From Deltaproteobacteria bacterium (lineage in GTDB: Bacteria > Desulfobacterota > BSN033 > UBA1163), in the NCBI GenBank assembly GCA_016875255.1, contig VGRU01000111.1, forward strand, positions 1 through 11,157: a DNA stretch of 11,157 nt, given 5' to 3'. Made by a program: the position numbers and the translations under genes. The notes under the pieces were generated by a model, which was not told the DNA's origin, searched no databases, and saw only the letters and a program-made list of their open reading frames with translations. Shown here piece by piece: positions 1 through 6,428 of the stretch (its first letter is position 1; each line of letters begins with the position of its first letter).

Positions 1-173
1 GTATCACTTTAGCATTTTGAAAAAAAGAGTTTTACGAGTCAATTGACCAAAAGATTCATCATAAAATCCCCCTTAATCCCCCTTTTCCAAAGGGGGAAAC
101 CCTTATCTCCTCCCTTTGGCAAAGGGAGGTCGGGAGGGATTTTACAAAGATTTTCAAACCGCTAAAGTGTTAC
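1..173. repeat. MITE-like palindromic element, copy A
   Basis: A 173-bp element that recurs at 4800-4972 in the same orientation with 4 mismatches (positions 24, 26, 45 and 86 of the element). Its ends form a terminal inverted repeat: gtatcactttagc at 1-13 against gctaaagtgttac at 161-173, with one mismatch. The interior is a long imperfect palindrome with C-rich and G-rich arms (cccccttaatccccc; ctttggcaaaggg), so the whole unit can fold as a hairpin. It encodes no protein. It lies just downstream of the exporter operon and could act as a terminator for it. The left end coincides with the window edge, so the outer flank cannot be seen. Non-autonomous mobility (a MITE) is inferred from the shape and copy number. 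Confidence 0.85.
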
Positions 174-202
174 CGAATTTCGAATTTCGTGCTTCGGGTT
201 TT

Positions 203-1333
203 TTATTTCAGTCTCTTCTGAAACCTCATCGAACTCAATGTAATCATCAGCCCACCCAGAACCGCCAGGGCCAGCATCTGGGGCCACAGGATTTCCAGTC
301 CCACCCCTTTCAGAAAGGTCCCCCTGATGATGACCAGGAAATATCTCAGAGGATTGATATAGGTAAGATACTGAAGCCACTGCGGCATATTCTCCAGAGG
401 GAAAGCAAAGCCGGAAAGAATAAACGCCGGATTCATGAAGAAGAAGGTGGAGATCTGGGCCTGCTGCTGGGTCGATGAGATGGTCGAAATGAAAAGGCCG
501 ATCCCAACCGAACTCATTAGAAAGAGGAGATTTCCCAGGAGGAGGACAAGAGGGTTACCACGGAGGGGAACCTCGAACCAGAACACTCCGATCAGGGCGA
601 TCATCACCACATCGATAAAGCCGATCAATGCAAACGGAAGGGTCTTCCCTAAAACCAGCTCCCAGGAGCGGATGGGTGTGACCATGATCTGTTCGAGCGT
701 CCCCATCTCCCGCTCCCTCACAATGGCCTGAGCGGTCAGGATCATCGGAATGAGAAAAGCAATCGTGGCAATGACTCCCGGGACATAAAAATAGCGGGTT
801 TCAAGGCTTGGGTTGAACCATATCCGATGCTCAAGCTCTGCGCCTGCTTCTTCGAAATCCTTCATCCCTTCCCGGTTAAGCCTCTTCACAATCATTTCCG
901 TCGAATATTCGGAAAGAATCCGGCTCACATATCCCAGGGCAATCATGGCCGTATTGGACTCCGTCCCATCGACAATGACCTGGAGCCCCGCAGTGTCACC
1001 CTTTTTAATTTTCCGAGAAAACCCGCTCGGGATTTCGAGGCTGATGGTGATCTCTCCCTTTTTAATGAGCGCCTCAATCTCTTTGGGGGTCTCGGGATGA
1101 GAAACAATTTTGAAATATTTTGAACTCCTGAACCGGGCGATGAGATCCCTTGAGTCCACACTCTGATCCAGGTCCCTGATGGCGGTGGTGATGTCCCTCA
1201 CATCAAGATTCGCCGCATATCCAAAAACGATCAGCTGGAAGATGGGCGGAAAGATGAGCGTGATCCTTAACCGCTTATCCCTCAGGACGTGAATTAACTC
1301 TTTGACAAATAGAAATCGAACCCGTTTAAACAT
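203..1333 (-). CDS. ybhR: ABC-2 type exporter permease, YbhR-like
   Basis: Membrane permease of an ABC-2 exporter, 376 aa from the chosen ATG (E. coli YbhR is 368). A first membrane segment lies near residues 22-42. A large extracytoplasmic domain follows (about 45-180), including a VDGTESNTA stretch and IWFNPSL near 171-177. Five more hydrophobic segments occupy about 183-370. The family loop REREMGTLEQIMVTP lies around 207-220, STQQQAQ near 287-293, and NPLRYF at 327-332; all recall YbhR. It is last in the operon and probably pairs with the YbhS-like protein to form the channel driven by the two ATPases. An in-frame TTG at 1372 would add 13 residues, but no good ribosome site precedes it. 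The ATG at 1333 starts where homologues do (MFxR), behind a weak aggt. The transported substrate cannot be read from sequence. Confidence 0.9.
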   Translation of the reverse strand: MFKRVRFLFVKELIHVLRDKRLRITLIFPPIFQLIVFGYAANLDVRDITTAIRDLDQSVDSRDLIARFRSSKYFKIVSHPETPKEIEALIKKGEITISLEIPSGFSRKIKKGDTAGLQVIVDGTESNTAMIALGYVSRILSEYSTEMIVKRLNREGMKDFEEAGAELEHRIWFNPSLETRYFYVPGVIATIAFLIPMILTAQAIVREREMGTLEQIMVTPIRSWELVLGKTLPFALIGFIDVVMIALIGVFWFEVPLRGNPLVLLLGNLLFLMSSVGIGLFISTISSTQQQAQISTFFFMNPAFILSGFAFPLENMPQWLQYLTYINPLRYFLVIIRGTFLKGVGLEILWPQMLALAVLGGLMITLSSMRFQKRLK

Positions 1334-1384
1334 TGATGAACCTATTGAAAAATGGTCTTCAGGTAAAGGCAAGGAAGCCGGTTT

Positions 1385-1478
1385 GGGTTAGGTGGATGGG
1401 CTGAGGCCAAAGACGTTACCCAAATGACCTAACCTTTTCACCAAACTGGCCTCTTAACCTTAACCTCAACCTTGACCT
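1385..1478. repeat. intergenic inverted repeat plus TAACCT hexamer run
   Basis: The gap between the two permease genes holds a perfect 8-bp inverted repeat, ggttaggt at 1386-1393 and acctaacc at 1427-1434. It also holds four tandem hexamers (taacct, taacct, caacct, tgacct) at 1455-1478. Read on the mRNA (minus) strand the hexamers are purine-rich. There is no T-tract after the inverted repeat in the direction of transcription, so it is more likely an mRNA secondary structure or decayed repeat than a terminator. Function unknown. Confidence 0.5.
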
Positions 1479-1485
1479 CTCGGGA

Positions 1486-2619
1486 TTACCTCAGCTCCTT
1501 TTTAAAAATCTTCGTCGCCACCAAAAGTCCCAACGCCCCCATGCCGATTAAAACAGCGGTCTCCTGCCACAGAAAAGAAAAGTCCGACCCTTTTAGAAAG
1601 ATCTCTTTGACGATGGTCACATAATATCGGGGAGCAATCCCGTAGGTGATGACCTGAAGCCAGAAAGGCATATTCGAGATGACAAAGGTGAACCCTGAAA
1701 GAAGAAAGGTCGGAAGAAAACCGATGATCATGGCCATCTGGTTGGCAAACAGTTGTGTCCCCGCTATGGCGGAGATGGTCAACCCCATGGCCAACGCTAC
1801 AATCAGATAGACACAGGAGAGGATGAGGAGCAACAGCACGCTCCCCCTCAGGGGGACCTGAAAGACCAATCTCCCCATCAGAACAGCCAGCGACAGATCC
1901 AGAAGGCCAAGGAAGAAGTAAGGGAATAACTTTCCGATGATCAACTCCGCTTTCCGGACAGGAGTGGAGATGAGAAGCTCCATCGTCCCTTTCTCCCATT
2001 CCCTCACCACCACCTGGCCGGTGAGAAGCACTCCAATGATCGAAATGATGACTGCCACCAGTCCGGGGATAAAATAATTTTTTGACTCCAGTTCTTCGTT
2101 AAACCAAATTCTGGTCCGGCCTTCCAGCGGCGGTTCCGGCCTCTTTCGGCCCATCCGTTCTATCTTTAAAAAGGTTTTTTCCTGCGTATAATCCCGGACA
2201 ACGGCCTGGACATAGCTGAGGATGATATTGGCTGTATTGGAGTCACTCCCATCCAGCACCACCTGAACTGGAGCTTTCTTCCCTGCCTTCACGGTTCTGG
2301 AGAAGTCGTGCCTCAGGACCAGTCCCATCTTGATCGCTCCCTCATCGATCAGCCTTCTCATCTCTCTTTCATTTTGAACAAAACCAAAAAGGTCGAAATA
2401 AGGAGAGCCGGTAAACCGATGGATGAAGGAAAGACTCTCTTGGGCGCCATCGTAATTGAGAACAGCCATCTTCACCTTTTTCACATCGAGGGTCACCGCA
2501 TATCCGAAAAGAAGCATCAGGAGAGCGGGCATGAGGATGACCAGCCCCAGGCTCCTCGGATCGCGATAGATATGGATGAACTCCTTCCTGGCAATAGCCC
2601 AGGTCCGAGAAAGGTTCAA
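1486..2619 (-). CDS. ybhS: ABC-2 type exporter permease, YbhS-like
   Basis: Second ABC-2 permease of the exporter, 377 aa, the same length as E. coli YbhS. Membrane segment 1 lies at about 22-44. An extracytoplasmic domain runs to about 180 and carries GSPYFDLF at 71-78, VLDGSDSNTAN at 121-131 and IWFNEEL at 171-177. Five further hydrophobic segments follow (about 183-205, 231-255, 258-285, 295-315, 352-370). The cytoplasmic loop REWEKGTMELLISTP (206-220) is the ABC-2 coupling-helix signature, and APRYYV (329-334) follows the fifth segment. The start is TTG at 2619, overlapping the TGA of the upstream ATPase gene (TTGA). A strong aaggag lies 8 bases before it, so translation is probably coupled. 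No in-frame ATG gives a better N-terminus; the sequence from MNLSRTW aligns with family starts. Confidence 0.92.
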   Translation of the reverse strand: MNLSRTWAIARKEFIHIYRDPRSLGLVILMPALLMLLFGYAVTLDVKKVKMAVLNYDGAQESLSFIHRFTGSPYFDLFGFVQNEREMRRLIDEGAIKMGLVLRHDFSRTVKAGKKAPVQVVLDGSDSNTANIILSYVQAVVRDYTQEKTFLKIERMGRKRPEPPLEGRTRIWFNEELESKNYFIPGLVAVIISIIGVLLTGQVVVREWEKGTMELLISTPVRKAELIIGKLFPYFFLGLLDLSLAVLMGRLVFQVPLRGSVLLLLILSCVYLIVALAMGLTISAIAGTQLFANQMAMIIGFLPTFLLSGFTFVISNMPFWLQVITYGIAPRYYVTIVKEIFLKGSDFSFLWQETAVLIGMGALGLLVATKIFKKELR

Positions 2620-3551
2620 CGCTCATTCTCCTTTTCGATTAATGATACAAAGACATCTTCGAGAGAAGGCCGTATCCATTCCATCCGCTTCAGAAGAATA
2701 TGGTGGGTTTGAAATAAGGCTTTGATCTCCTGTTCTGAATCGACCCCTTCTTTCCCAATGATATGGAGCCCATCTCCAAAGACAGCGGCCTCTGAGGCCC
2801 AGGCCGCCCTTTTCAGAAGATCGAGAGCCGGAATCAGGGGATCACACCCCACTTCAAGAATTCCCCGGGAAAGGGTTTTCATCTTCAATTCAGTTGGGGT
2901 CCCGAGGGCGACGATCTTGCCCTGATAGATTAATGCCAGCCGATCGCAATATTCGGCCTCATCCATATAGTGAGTGGTGACAAAAACGGTAACTCCCTTC
3001 TCGGCCATTTGCTGGATCAAACTCCAGAAATTTCGGCGTGAAATGGGATCCACGCCAGAGGTGGGTTCGTCCAGAAAGAGGATTTCAGGTTGATGGAGTA
3101 AGGCACAGGCTAACGCCAGTCTCTGTTTCCAGCCTGCGGCCAGTGTCCTGGTCAGTCGATCCCGTAGATCCTGAAGGCCTGCCCTATCGAGAGCCTGTTT
3201 CTCTCTCTCTTTCTGCAGAGGACCTGAAAGGCCGTAAATCCCTCCGAAAAAATGGAGGTTCTCCAATACCGTCAGGTCCTCATAGAGAGAGAACTTTTGA
3301 GACATATATCCAATCACCTGTTTGATCTTCTCGGGCTCTTTCACGATATCAAACTCTGCGACTTTCCCTTTTCCTGAAGTGGGCATCAACAAGCCGCAGA
3401 GCATCCGGATGGTCGTCGATTTCCCAGCCCCATTGGGTCCAAGGAAACCGAAGATCTCTCCCTTCCTGACCTGAAAATGGATGTGATCGACGGCGACGAA
3501 ATCACCAAAGGTCTTGGAGAGGTCTTCCACCTCCACTGCATAAGAAGACAT
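2616..3551 (-). CDS. ybhF: ABC transporter ATPase, YbhF C-half-like
   Basis: Cytoplasmic nucleotide-binding subunit of the exporter, 311 aa. Walker A GPNGAGKS is at 38-45, the Q-loop glutamine at 85 (YMSQKFSLY), Walker B ILFLDEP at 157-163 with catalytic-type Glu162, and the H-loop histidine at 194 (TTHYMDEAE). The signature is LAAGWKQ at 137-143 instead of LSGGxxQ, so both small residues normally contacting ATP are altered; the E. coli YbhF C-terminal half is, from memory, also degenerate there (LPLGFKQ). The C-terminal tail has the SLEDVF motif (297-301) usual for ABC-2 ATPases. In E. coli this domain is fused behind another ATPase in one protein; here it is a separate gene. It most likely heterodimerises with the ATPase at 3776-4714. 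The ATG is preceded by gagg at 5 bases. It overlaps the next permease gene by 3 bases. Confidence 0.92.
   Translation of the reverse strand: MSSYAVEVEDLSKTFGDFVAVDHIHFQVRKGEIFGFLGPNGAGKSTTIRMLCGLLMPTSGKGKVAEFDIVKEPEKIKQVIGYMSQKFSLYEDLTVLENLHFFGGIYGLSGPLQKEREKQALDRAGLQDLRDRLTRTLAAGWKQRLALACALLHQPEILFLDEPTSGVDPISRRNFWSLIQQMAEKGVTVFVTTHYMDEAEYCDRLALIYQGKIVALGTPTELKMKTLSRGILEVGCDPLIPALDLLKRAAWASEAAVFGDGLHIIGKEGVDSEQEIKALFQTHHILLKRMEWIRPSLEDVFVSLIEKENER
2628..2633 (-). promoter_or_regulatory. Shine-Dalgarno deciding a TTG start
   Basis: On the minus strand aaggag lies 8 bases upstream of the TTG at 2619. It sits inside the last codons of the ATPase gene. A nearer ATG at 2626 belongs to another frame and opens only an 85-codon shadow, so this site supports the non-ATG start of the YbhS-like permease. 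Confidence 0.7.
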
Positions 3552-3613
3552 CGAAACCTCAATGTTAAATAGAAAATTAGCAATTCAAAGTTAGCATTTA
3601 TTTGATCTCAATT

Positions 3614-3750
3614 TTGATGAATTCGTAAAAAGTCGTCACTCCGGTGAAAACCGGAGTCCAGGGAATTTATAACTATTTGAAAATACTGGATTCCGGCTTT
3701 CGCCGGAATGACAGAAAGACGTATTTCCAGACTTTTTACGAGACCATCAA
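3614..3750. repeat. palindromic MITE-like element between the two ATPase genes
   Basis: Its ends carry a perfect 12-bp inverted repeat, tcgtaaaaagtc at 3623-3634 and its complement at 3730-3741. The repeat extends outward with mismatches to ttgatga at 3614 and atcaa at 3750. The interior has a second pair of arms, each itself a small hairpin: ccggtgaaaaccgg on the left and ccggctttcgccgg on the right, joined by an AT-rich loop. The 137-bp unit is non-coding and could fold into a long stem. It fills most of the 224-bp gap between the ATPase genes. It may act as a processing or attenuation point in the operon mRNA (inference). Confidence 0.75.
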
Positions 3751-3775
3751 TTTTGCATTTTTCAATTTACATTGA

Positions 3776-4714
3776 TTATTTTTCCCTTTCTCTCACCATC
3801 GAAACAAAGGCATCTTCAAGAGAGGGTCTCACGACATTTAAATCCACGATTTCCATTCTCACCGCCTTTAAGACATCCCGGATCGCTCTTTCTCCTTCTT
3901 CCGGTTCGTCAACCAGGATGTGGATCTTATCCCCGGACAGGACAAGGCTGCGAAAGGCCCCCCTCCCTTCCAGGATTTTCATCCCCTTCTGATGATTTTC
4001 AAGGCGCAGTTCCAGAATTGTCCCTCCGATTCCAGCTTTGACGGCGGAGGGAGTATCCGCCACCAGCAGCTCTCCCTGATGGATCAAACCGATGCGACTG
4101 CACCGCTCCGCCTCATCCATATAGGAGGTCGAAAAGAGGATGGTGACGCCCTCCTTTAAAAGGTCATAAAGGATGACCCAGAAATCCCTCCTCGAAAGGG
4201 GATCGACGCCGGTCGTTGGTTCATCTAACAAAAGGATCTCGGGAGTATGGATCAGGGCGCAGATTAATCCTAATTTCTGTTTCATCCCTCCGGAGAGGTC
4301 TTGCGCCTTTCTTTTTCCGAAGGGCTCAAGGTTGGCAAATTGAAGAAGCCTTCCGATCCGATCCTTCCTTCCTTTCCTCGGGACACGATAGAGGTCCGCA
4401 TAGAAATGGATATTTTCAAGGACGGTCAGATCTCCATAGAGTCCGAATCGCTGTGGGAGATATCCCACTTTCTCCTTTAATCGCTCAGCTTCTTTTCGAA
4501 TATCACAGCCCGCCACCGTTGCTTCCCCTCCGTCAGGAGGAAGAATTCCACAGAGCATACGGAGAGTGGTCGTCTTTCCTGAAGCATCCGGACCGACAAA
4601 ACCGAATATCTCCCCTGTTTTCACCTCGAGGTTAAGCCGGTTGACTGCCGTCAATGATCCAAAGGTCTTCGTCAGGTTGGCTGTCTGAATGGATAGCATA
4701 TCTTGAAGGGGCAT
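3776..4714 (-). CDS. ybhF: ABC transporter ATPase, YbhF N-half-like
   Basis: First ATPase of the exporter, 312 aa. Walker A GPDASGKT is at 41-48 (the GPD variant resembles GPDGAGKT in the E. coli YbhF N-half), the Q-loop glutamine at 88 (YLPQRFGLY), a full signature LSGGMKQ at 140-146, and Walker B ILLLDEP at 160-166 with Glu165. The H-loop reads FSTSYMDEAE at 194-203: the histidine that senses the ATP gamma-phosphate is replaced by Ser197. The tail has SLEDAF (298-303). It therefore complements the second ATPase, which has the histidine but a poor signature. Start ATG at 4714; an alternative ATG at 4699 has no better ribosome site. It is 365 bp downstream of the adaptor gene, with a MITE-like element in the gap, and 224 bp upstream of the second ATPase. 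An operon with internal processing is the simplest reading. Confidence 0.92.
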   Translation of the reverse strand: MPLQDMLSIQTANLTKTFGSLTAVNRLNLEVKTGEIFGFVGPDASGKTTTLRMLCGILPPDGGEATVAGCDIRKEAERLKEKVGYLPQRFGLYGDLTVLENIHFYADLYRVPRKGRKDRIGRLLQFANLEPFGKRKAQDLSGGMKQKLGLICALIHTPEILLLDEPTTGVDPLSRRDFWVILYDLLKEGVTILFSTSYMDEAERCSRIGLIHQGELLVADTPSAVKAGIGGTILELRLENHQKGMKILEGRGAFRSLVLSGDKIHILVDEPEEGERAIRDVLKAVRMEIVDLNVVRPSLEDAFVSMVREREK

Positions 4715-4799
4715 CAGGATCTCAGGTCACCAGGAGATCAGGGTGTTACGAAAAGACAAATGCAAATTGTAAAGTTAACAATGCAAAATTAGCAGTGTT

Positions 4800-4972
4800 G
4801 TATCACTTTAGCATTTTGAAAAGAGGAGTTTTACGAGTCAATTAACCAAAAGATTCATCATAAAATCCCCCTTAATCCCCCTTTGCCAAAGGGGGAAACC
4901 CTTATCTCCTCCCTTTGGCAAAGGGAGGTCGGGAGGGATTTTACAAAGATTTTCAAACCGCTAAAGTGTTAC
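4800..4972. repeat. MITE-like palindromic element, copy B
   Basis: Same family and orientation as 1-173 (169 of 173 positions identical). Terminal inverted repeats are at 4800-4812 and 4960-4972. The 7-mer cagtgtt directly precedes the left end (4793-4799) and recurs one base after the right end (4974-4980), which may be a target-site duplication or chance. The element sits in the intergenic space between the adaptor gene and the first ATPase gene of the exporter. Confidence 0.85.
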
Positions 4973-5079
4973 ACAGTGTTTTAAATTGCTAATTGATCAT
5001 TGCTAATTGACCACTTTGCAATGATTCTTTCAAATATTCTGATAACTGCTCCCTGATCACCTGGTACCCTGATGATCTT
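4973..5079. other. intergenic remainder with small repeats
   Basis: This stretch and 4715-4799 make up the non-MITE part of the 365-bp gap upstream of the first ATPase gene. It contains a 14-bp near-perfect tandem duplication (attgctaattgatc then attgctaattgacc, 4984-5011) and the sequence ccctgatcacctggtaccct at 5051-5070. The latter is roughly the inverted complement of 4712-4743, across the MITE. No open reading frame, convincing promoter or RNA gene was seen. Confidence 0.4.
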
Positions 5080-6087
5080 CTATTTTTTTTCAAGGGAAGT
5101 TGTTGTCAAAAGGATCCGCCCATCAGCAGGCATGCCCGGCTTCAATTCACGGTCGGGATTGGGGATGTCCACTTTGATGCGGTAGACCAATGTCACTCTT
5201 TCTTTCTCCGTCTGGATCTGTTTGGGCGTGAATTCGGACTGAGAAGAGATGAAGGATATTTTCCCTTTATACTCTTTTTGGGGACGGAGATCGGTTGTCA
5301 CAATGACTTCCTGACCCCATCTCACACGGCTGAGTTCGGTCTCCGGGATATAGGCTTTCAGCCAGACATTGACGATATCGGCAAGGGTGAGAACAGAGGT
5401 CCCTGGATTGACCACCTCGCCTTTCTCACCCGATTTGACGAGAACATTTCCTGAAATGGGAGATTGCAGAACCGTATAACCGAGTTGTGTCTCTGCCAGT
5501 TTTAACGAGGCGCGAGCCTGCTCCACCTGAGCCCTTCCGTCTTCGATGTCCTCCTTCCTCGGCCCTTCCTTGACCTTTTTGAAAACCTCCGTTGTCCCTT
5601 CCAAAGCCGCTTTGGCAATCTTCAACTTGGTCTCGGCATTATCCAGCGTCTCTCTGGGAATCACGCGCCCATCAAAAAGGGTTTTCATCCGTTCATATTG
5701 AGTCTTCTTATTTTCAAAATCGAACTGCGCCTGCTGGAGGTTTGCCTCTGCTTCTCTGATCTCTTCAGGCCTCGAACCTGCAAGCAACTTTTCCAATCGC
5801 GCCTGGGACGCTCGCAAGGTGGCCCGCGCTAATTCGACCCGCTGCCGAAGATCCTCATCATCCAGCATGGCAATCACTTTGCCTTTCTCAACCCAATCCC
5901 CCTCTTGGACATAGAGTTGGACAATTCTTCCGGACAGTTTAAAACCGACATCCACCTCTGTCGCTTCGATGTTTCCGGAAACTTTGATGGAAGAGTCTCC
6001 ATCGCCTTTATCTTTGACAAAAAGATAAAAAACGAGGCCCCCCGCAAAAATCACTATAAAAAAGAAGAAAAACACCCAACGTTTCAT
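5080..6087 (-). CDS. ybhG: HlyD-family membrane-fusion protein, YbhG-like
   Basis: Periplasmic adaptor subunit of the exporter, 335 aa (E. coli YbhG is 332). One N-terminal membrane anchor (residues 4-23, very Phe-rich) follows MKR. The first lipoyl half-motif lies near 37-78 (VSGNIEATEVDVGFKLSGRI onward). A long alpha-helical hairpin of coiled-coil character spans about 80-200, and the second lipoyl half lies near 204-235 (LQSPISGNVLV). A beta-barrel and membrane-proximal domain ends with LKPGMPADGRI (316-325). SEFTPKQIQTEKER (284-297) is the barrel motif shared with YbhG. It would link the inner-membrane permeases to an outer-membrane channel not encoded here. The ATG at 6087 is preferred because aggga precedes it and the membrane anchor follows at once; an upstream in-frame TTG at 6108 would add 7 residues. 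First gene of the minus-strand exporter operon. Confidence 0.92.
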   Translation of the reverse strand: MKRWVFFFFFIVIFAGGLVFYLFVKDKGDGDSSIKVSGNIEATEVDVGFKLSGRIVQLYVQEGDWVEKGKVIAMLDDEDLRQRVELARATLRASQARLEKLLAGSRPEEIREAEANLQQAQFDFENKKTQYERMKTLFDGRVIPRETLDNAETKLKIAKAALEGTTEVFKKVKEGPRKEDIEDGRAQVEQARASLKLAETQLGYTVLQSPISGNVLVKSGEKGEVVNPGTSVLTLADIVNVWLKAYIPETELSRVRWGQEVIVTTDLRPQKEYKGKISFISSQSEFTPKQIQTEKERVTLVYRIKVDIPNPDRELKPGMPADGRILLTTTSLEKK

Positions 6088-6139
6088 TCGAATATTCCCT
6101 AATGGCAAGTCAACCTGGTTGTTGAATAAAAATAATATG

Positions 6140-6310
6140 AAAAGGGGGGTGGGTATGCTGGAAAGCCTTTACAGCGGCACCTTTAAGTGGTTTGTTAATA
6201 AGGTATCAAGCATATCCCAGAGATCACCTCAGGTGACATCAAATGTTTCCCATAACATATAGAAACGATCCGCAATTGTAAAGGATTGGAAGGATGCCCA
6301 CCCCCCTTTT
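6140..6310. repeat. inverted-repeat element in the divergent promoter region
   Basis: The 341-bp gap between the divergent adaptor and rel genes holds a 171-bp unit. Its 34-bp ends are inverted copies of each other, 6140-6173 against 6277-6310, with 28 of 34 positions matching (aaaaggggggtggg at the left, its complement at the right). The centre contains a perfect palindrome tcacctcaggtga at 6224-6236, which could be a protein-binding site. The unit resembles a MITE of a different family from that at 1-173. No second copy is in the window. The remaining 6311-6428 holds a candidate rel promoter and leader. Confidence 0.65.
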
Positions 6311-6340
6311 TTGCAACAATGAGAGCAAACCCATTATAAA
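6311..6340 (+). promoter_or_regulatory. candidate sigma-70 promoter for rel
   Basis: ttgcaa at 6311-6316 and tataaa at 6335-6340 are 18 bases apart (4/6 and 5/6 matches to consensus). They lie about 90 bases upstream of the rel start, immediately beside the right arm of the inverted-repeat element. Prediction by eye only. Confidence 0.35.
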
Positions 6341-6428
6341 TTTCATTTTTCTTCCTGTCAAAAGTTTTACCTTCCAAAAGAAGGAACCCACTTGAATTTT
6401 TCATCCTTTATAGTAAGATGTTTGTAAG

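Noticed and set aside
116..478. 120-codon plus-strand frame over MITE copy A and the end of the YbhR-like gene
   Set aside because: It is composed of repeat sequence and the antisense of a conserved permease, with no recognisable product.
1502..1999. 165-codon minus-strand frame within the YbhS-like gene
   Set aside because: It overlaps the permease in another frame, is rich in His, Ser and Cys without a recognisable domain, and the permease frame is clearly the coding one.
3614..3750. Rho-independent terminator ending the operon after the first ATPase
   Set aside because: The stem is strong, but no clear T-run follows in the direction of transcription, and the genes on both sides belong to one exporter. 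At most partial attenuation is plausible.
1..4972. Composite transposon carrying the exporter core
   Set aside because: The flanking copies have no transposase, and the adaptor gene of the same operon lies outside them. The gene order matches a conserved chromosomal operon, so independent MITE insertions explain the layout better.
6195..6404. 69-codon minus-strand frame in the divergent region
   Set aside because: It crosses the inverted-repeat unit and the candidate rel promoter, has no ribosome site and looks like chance.
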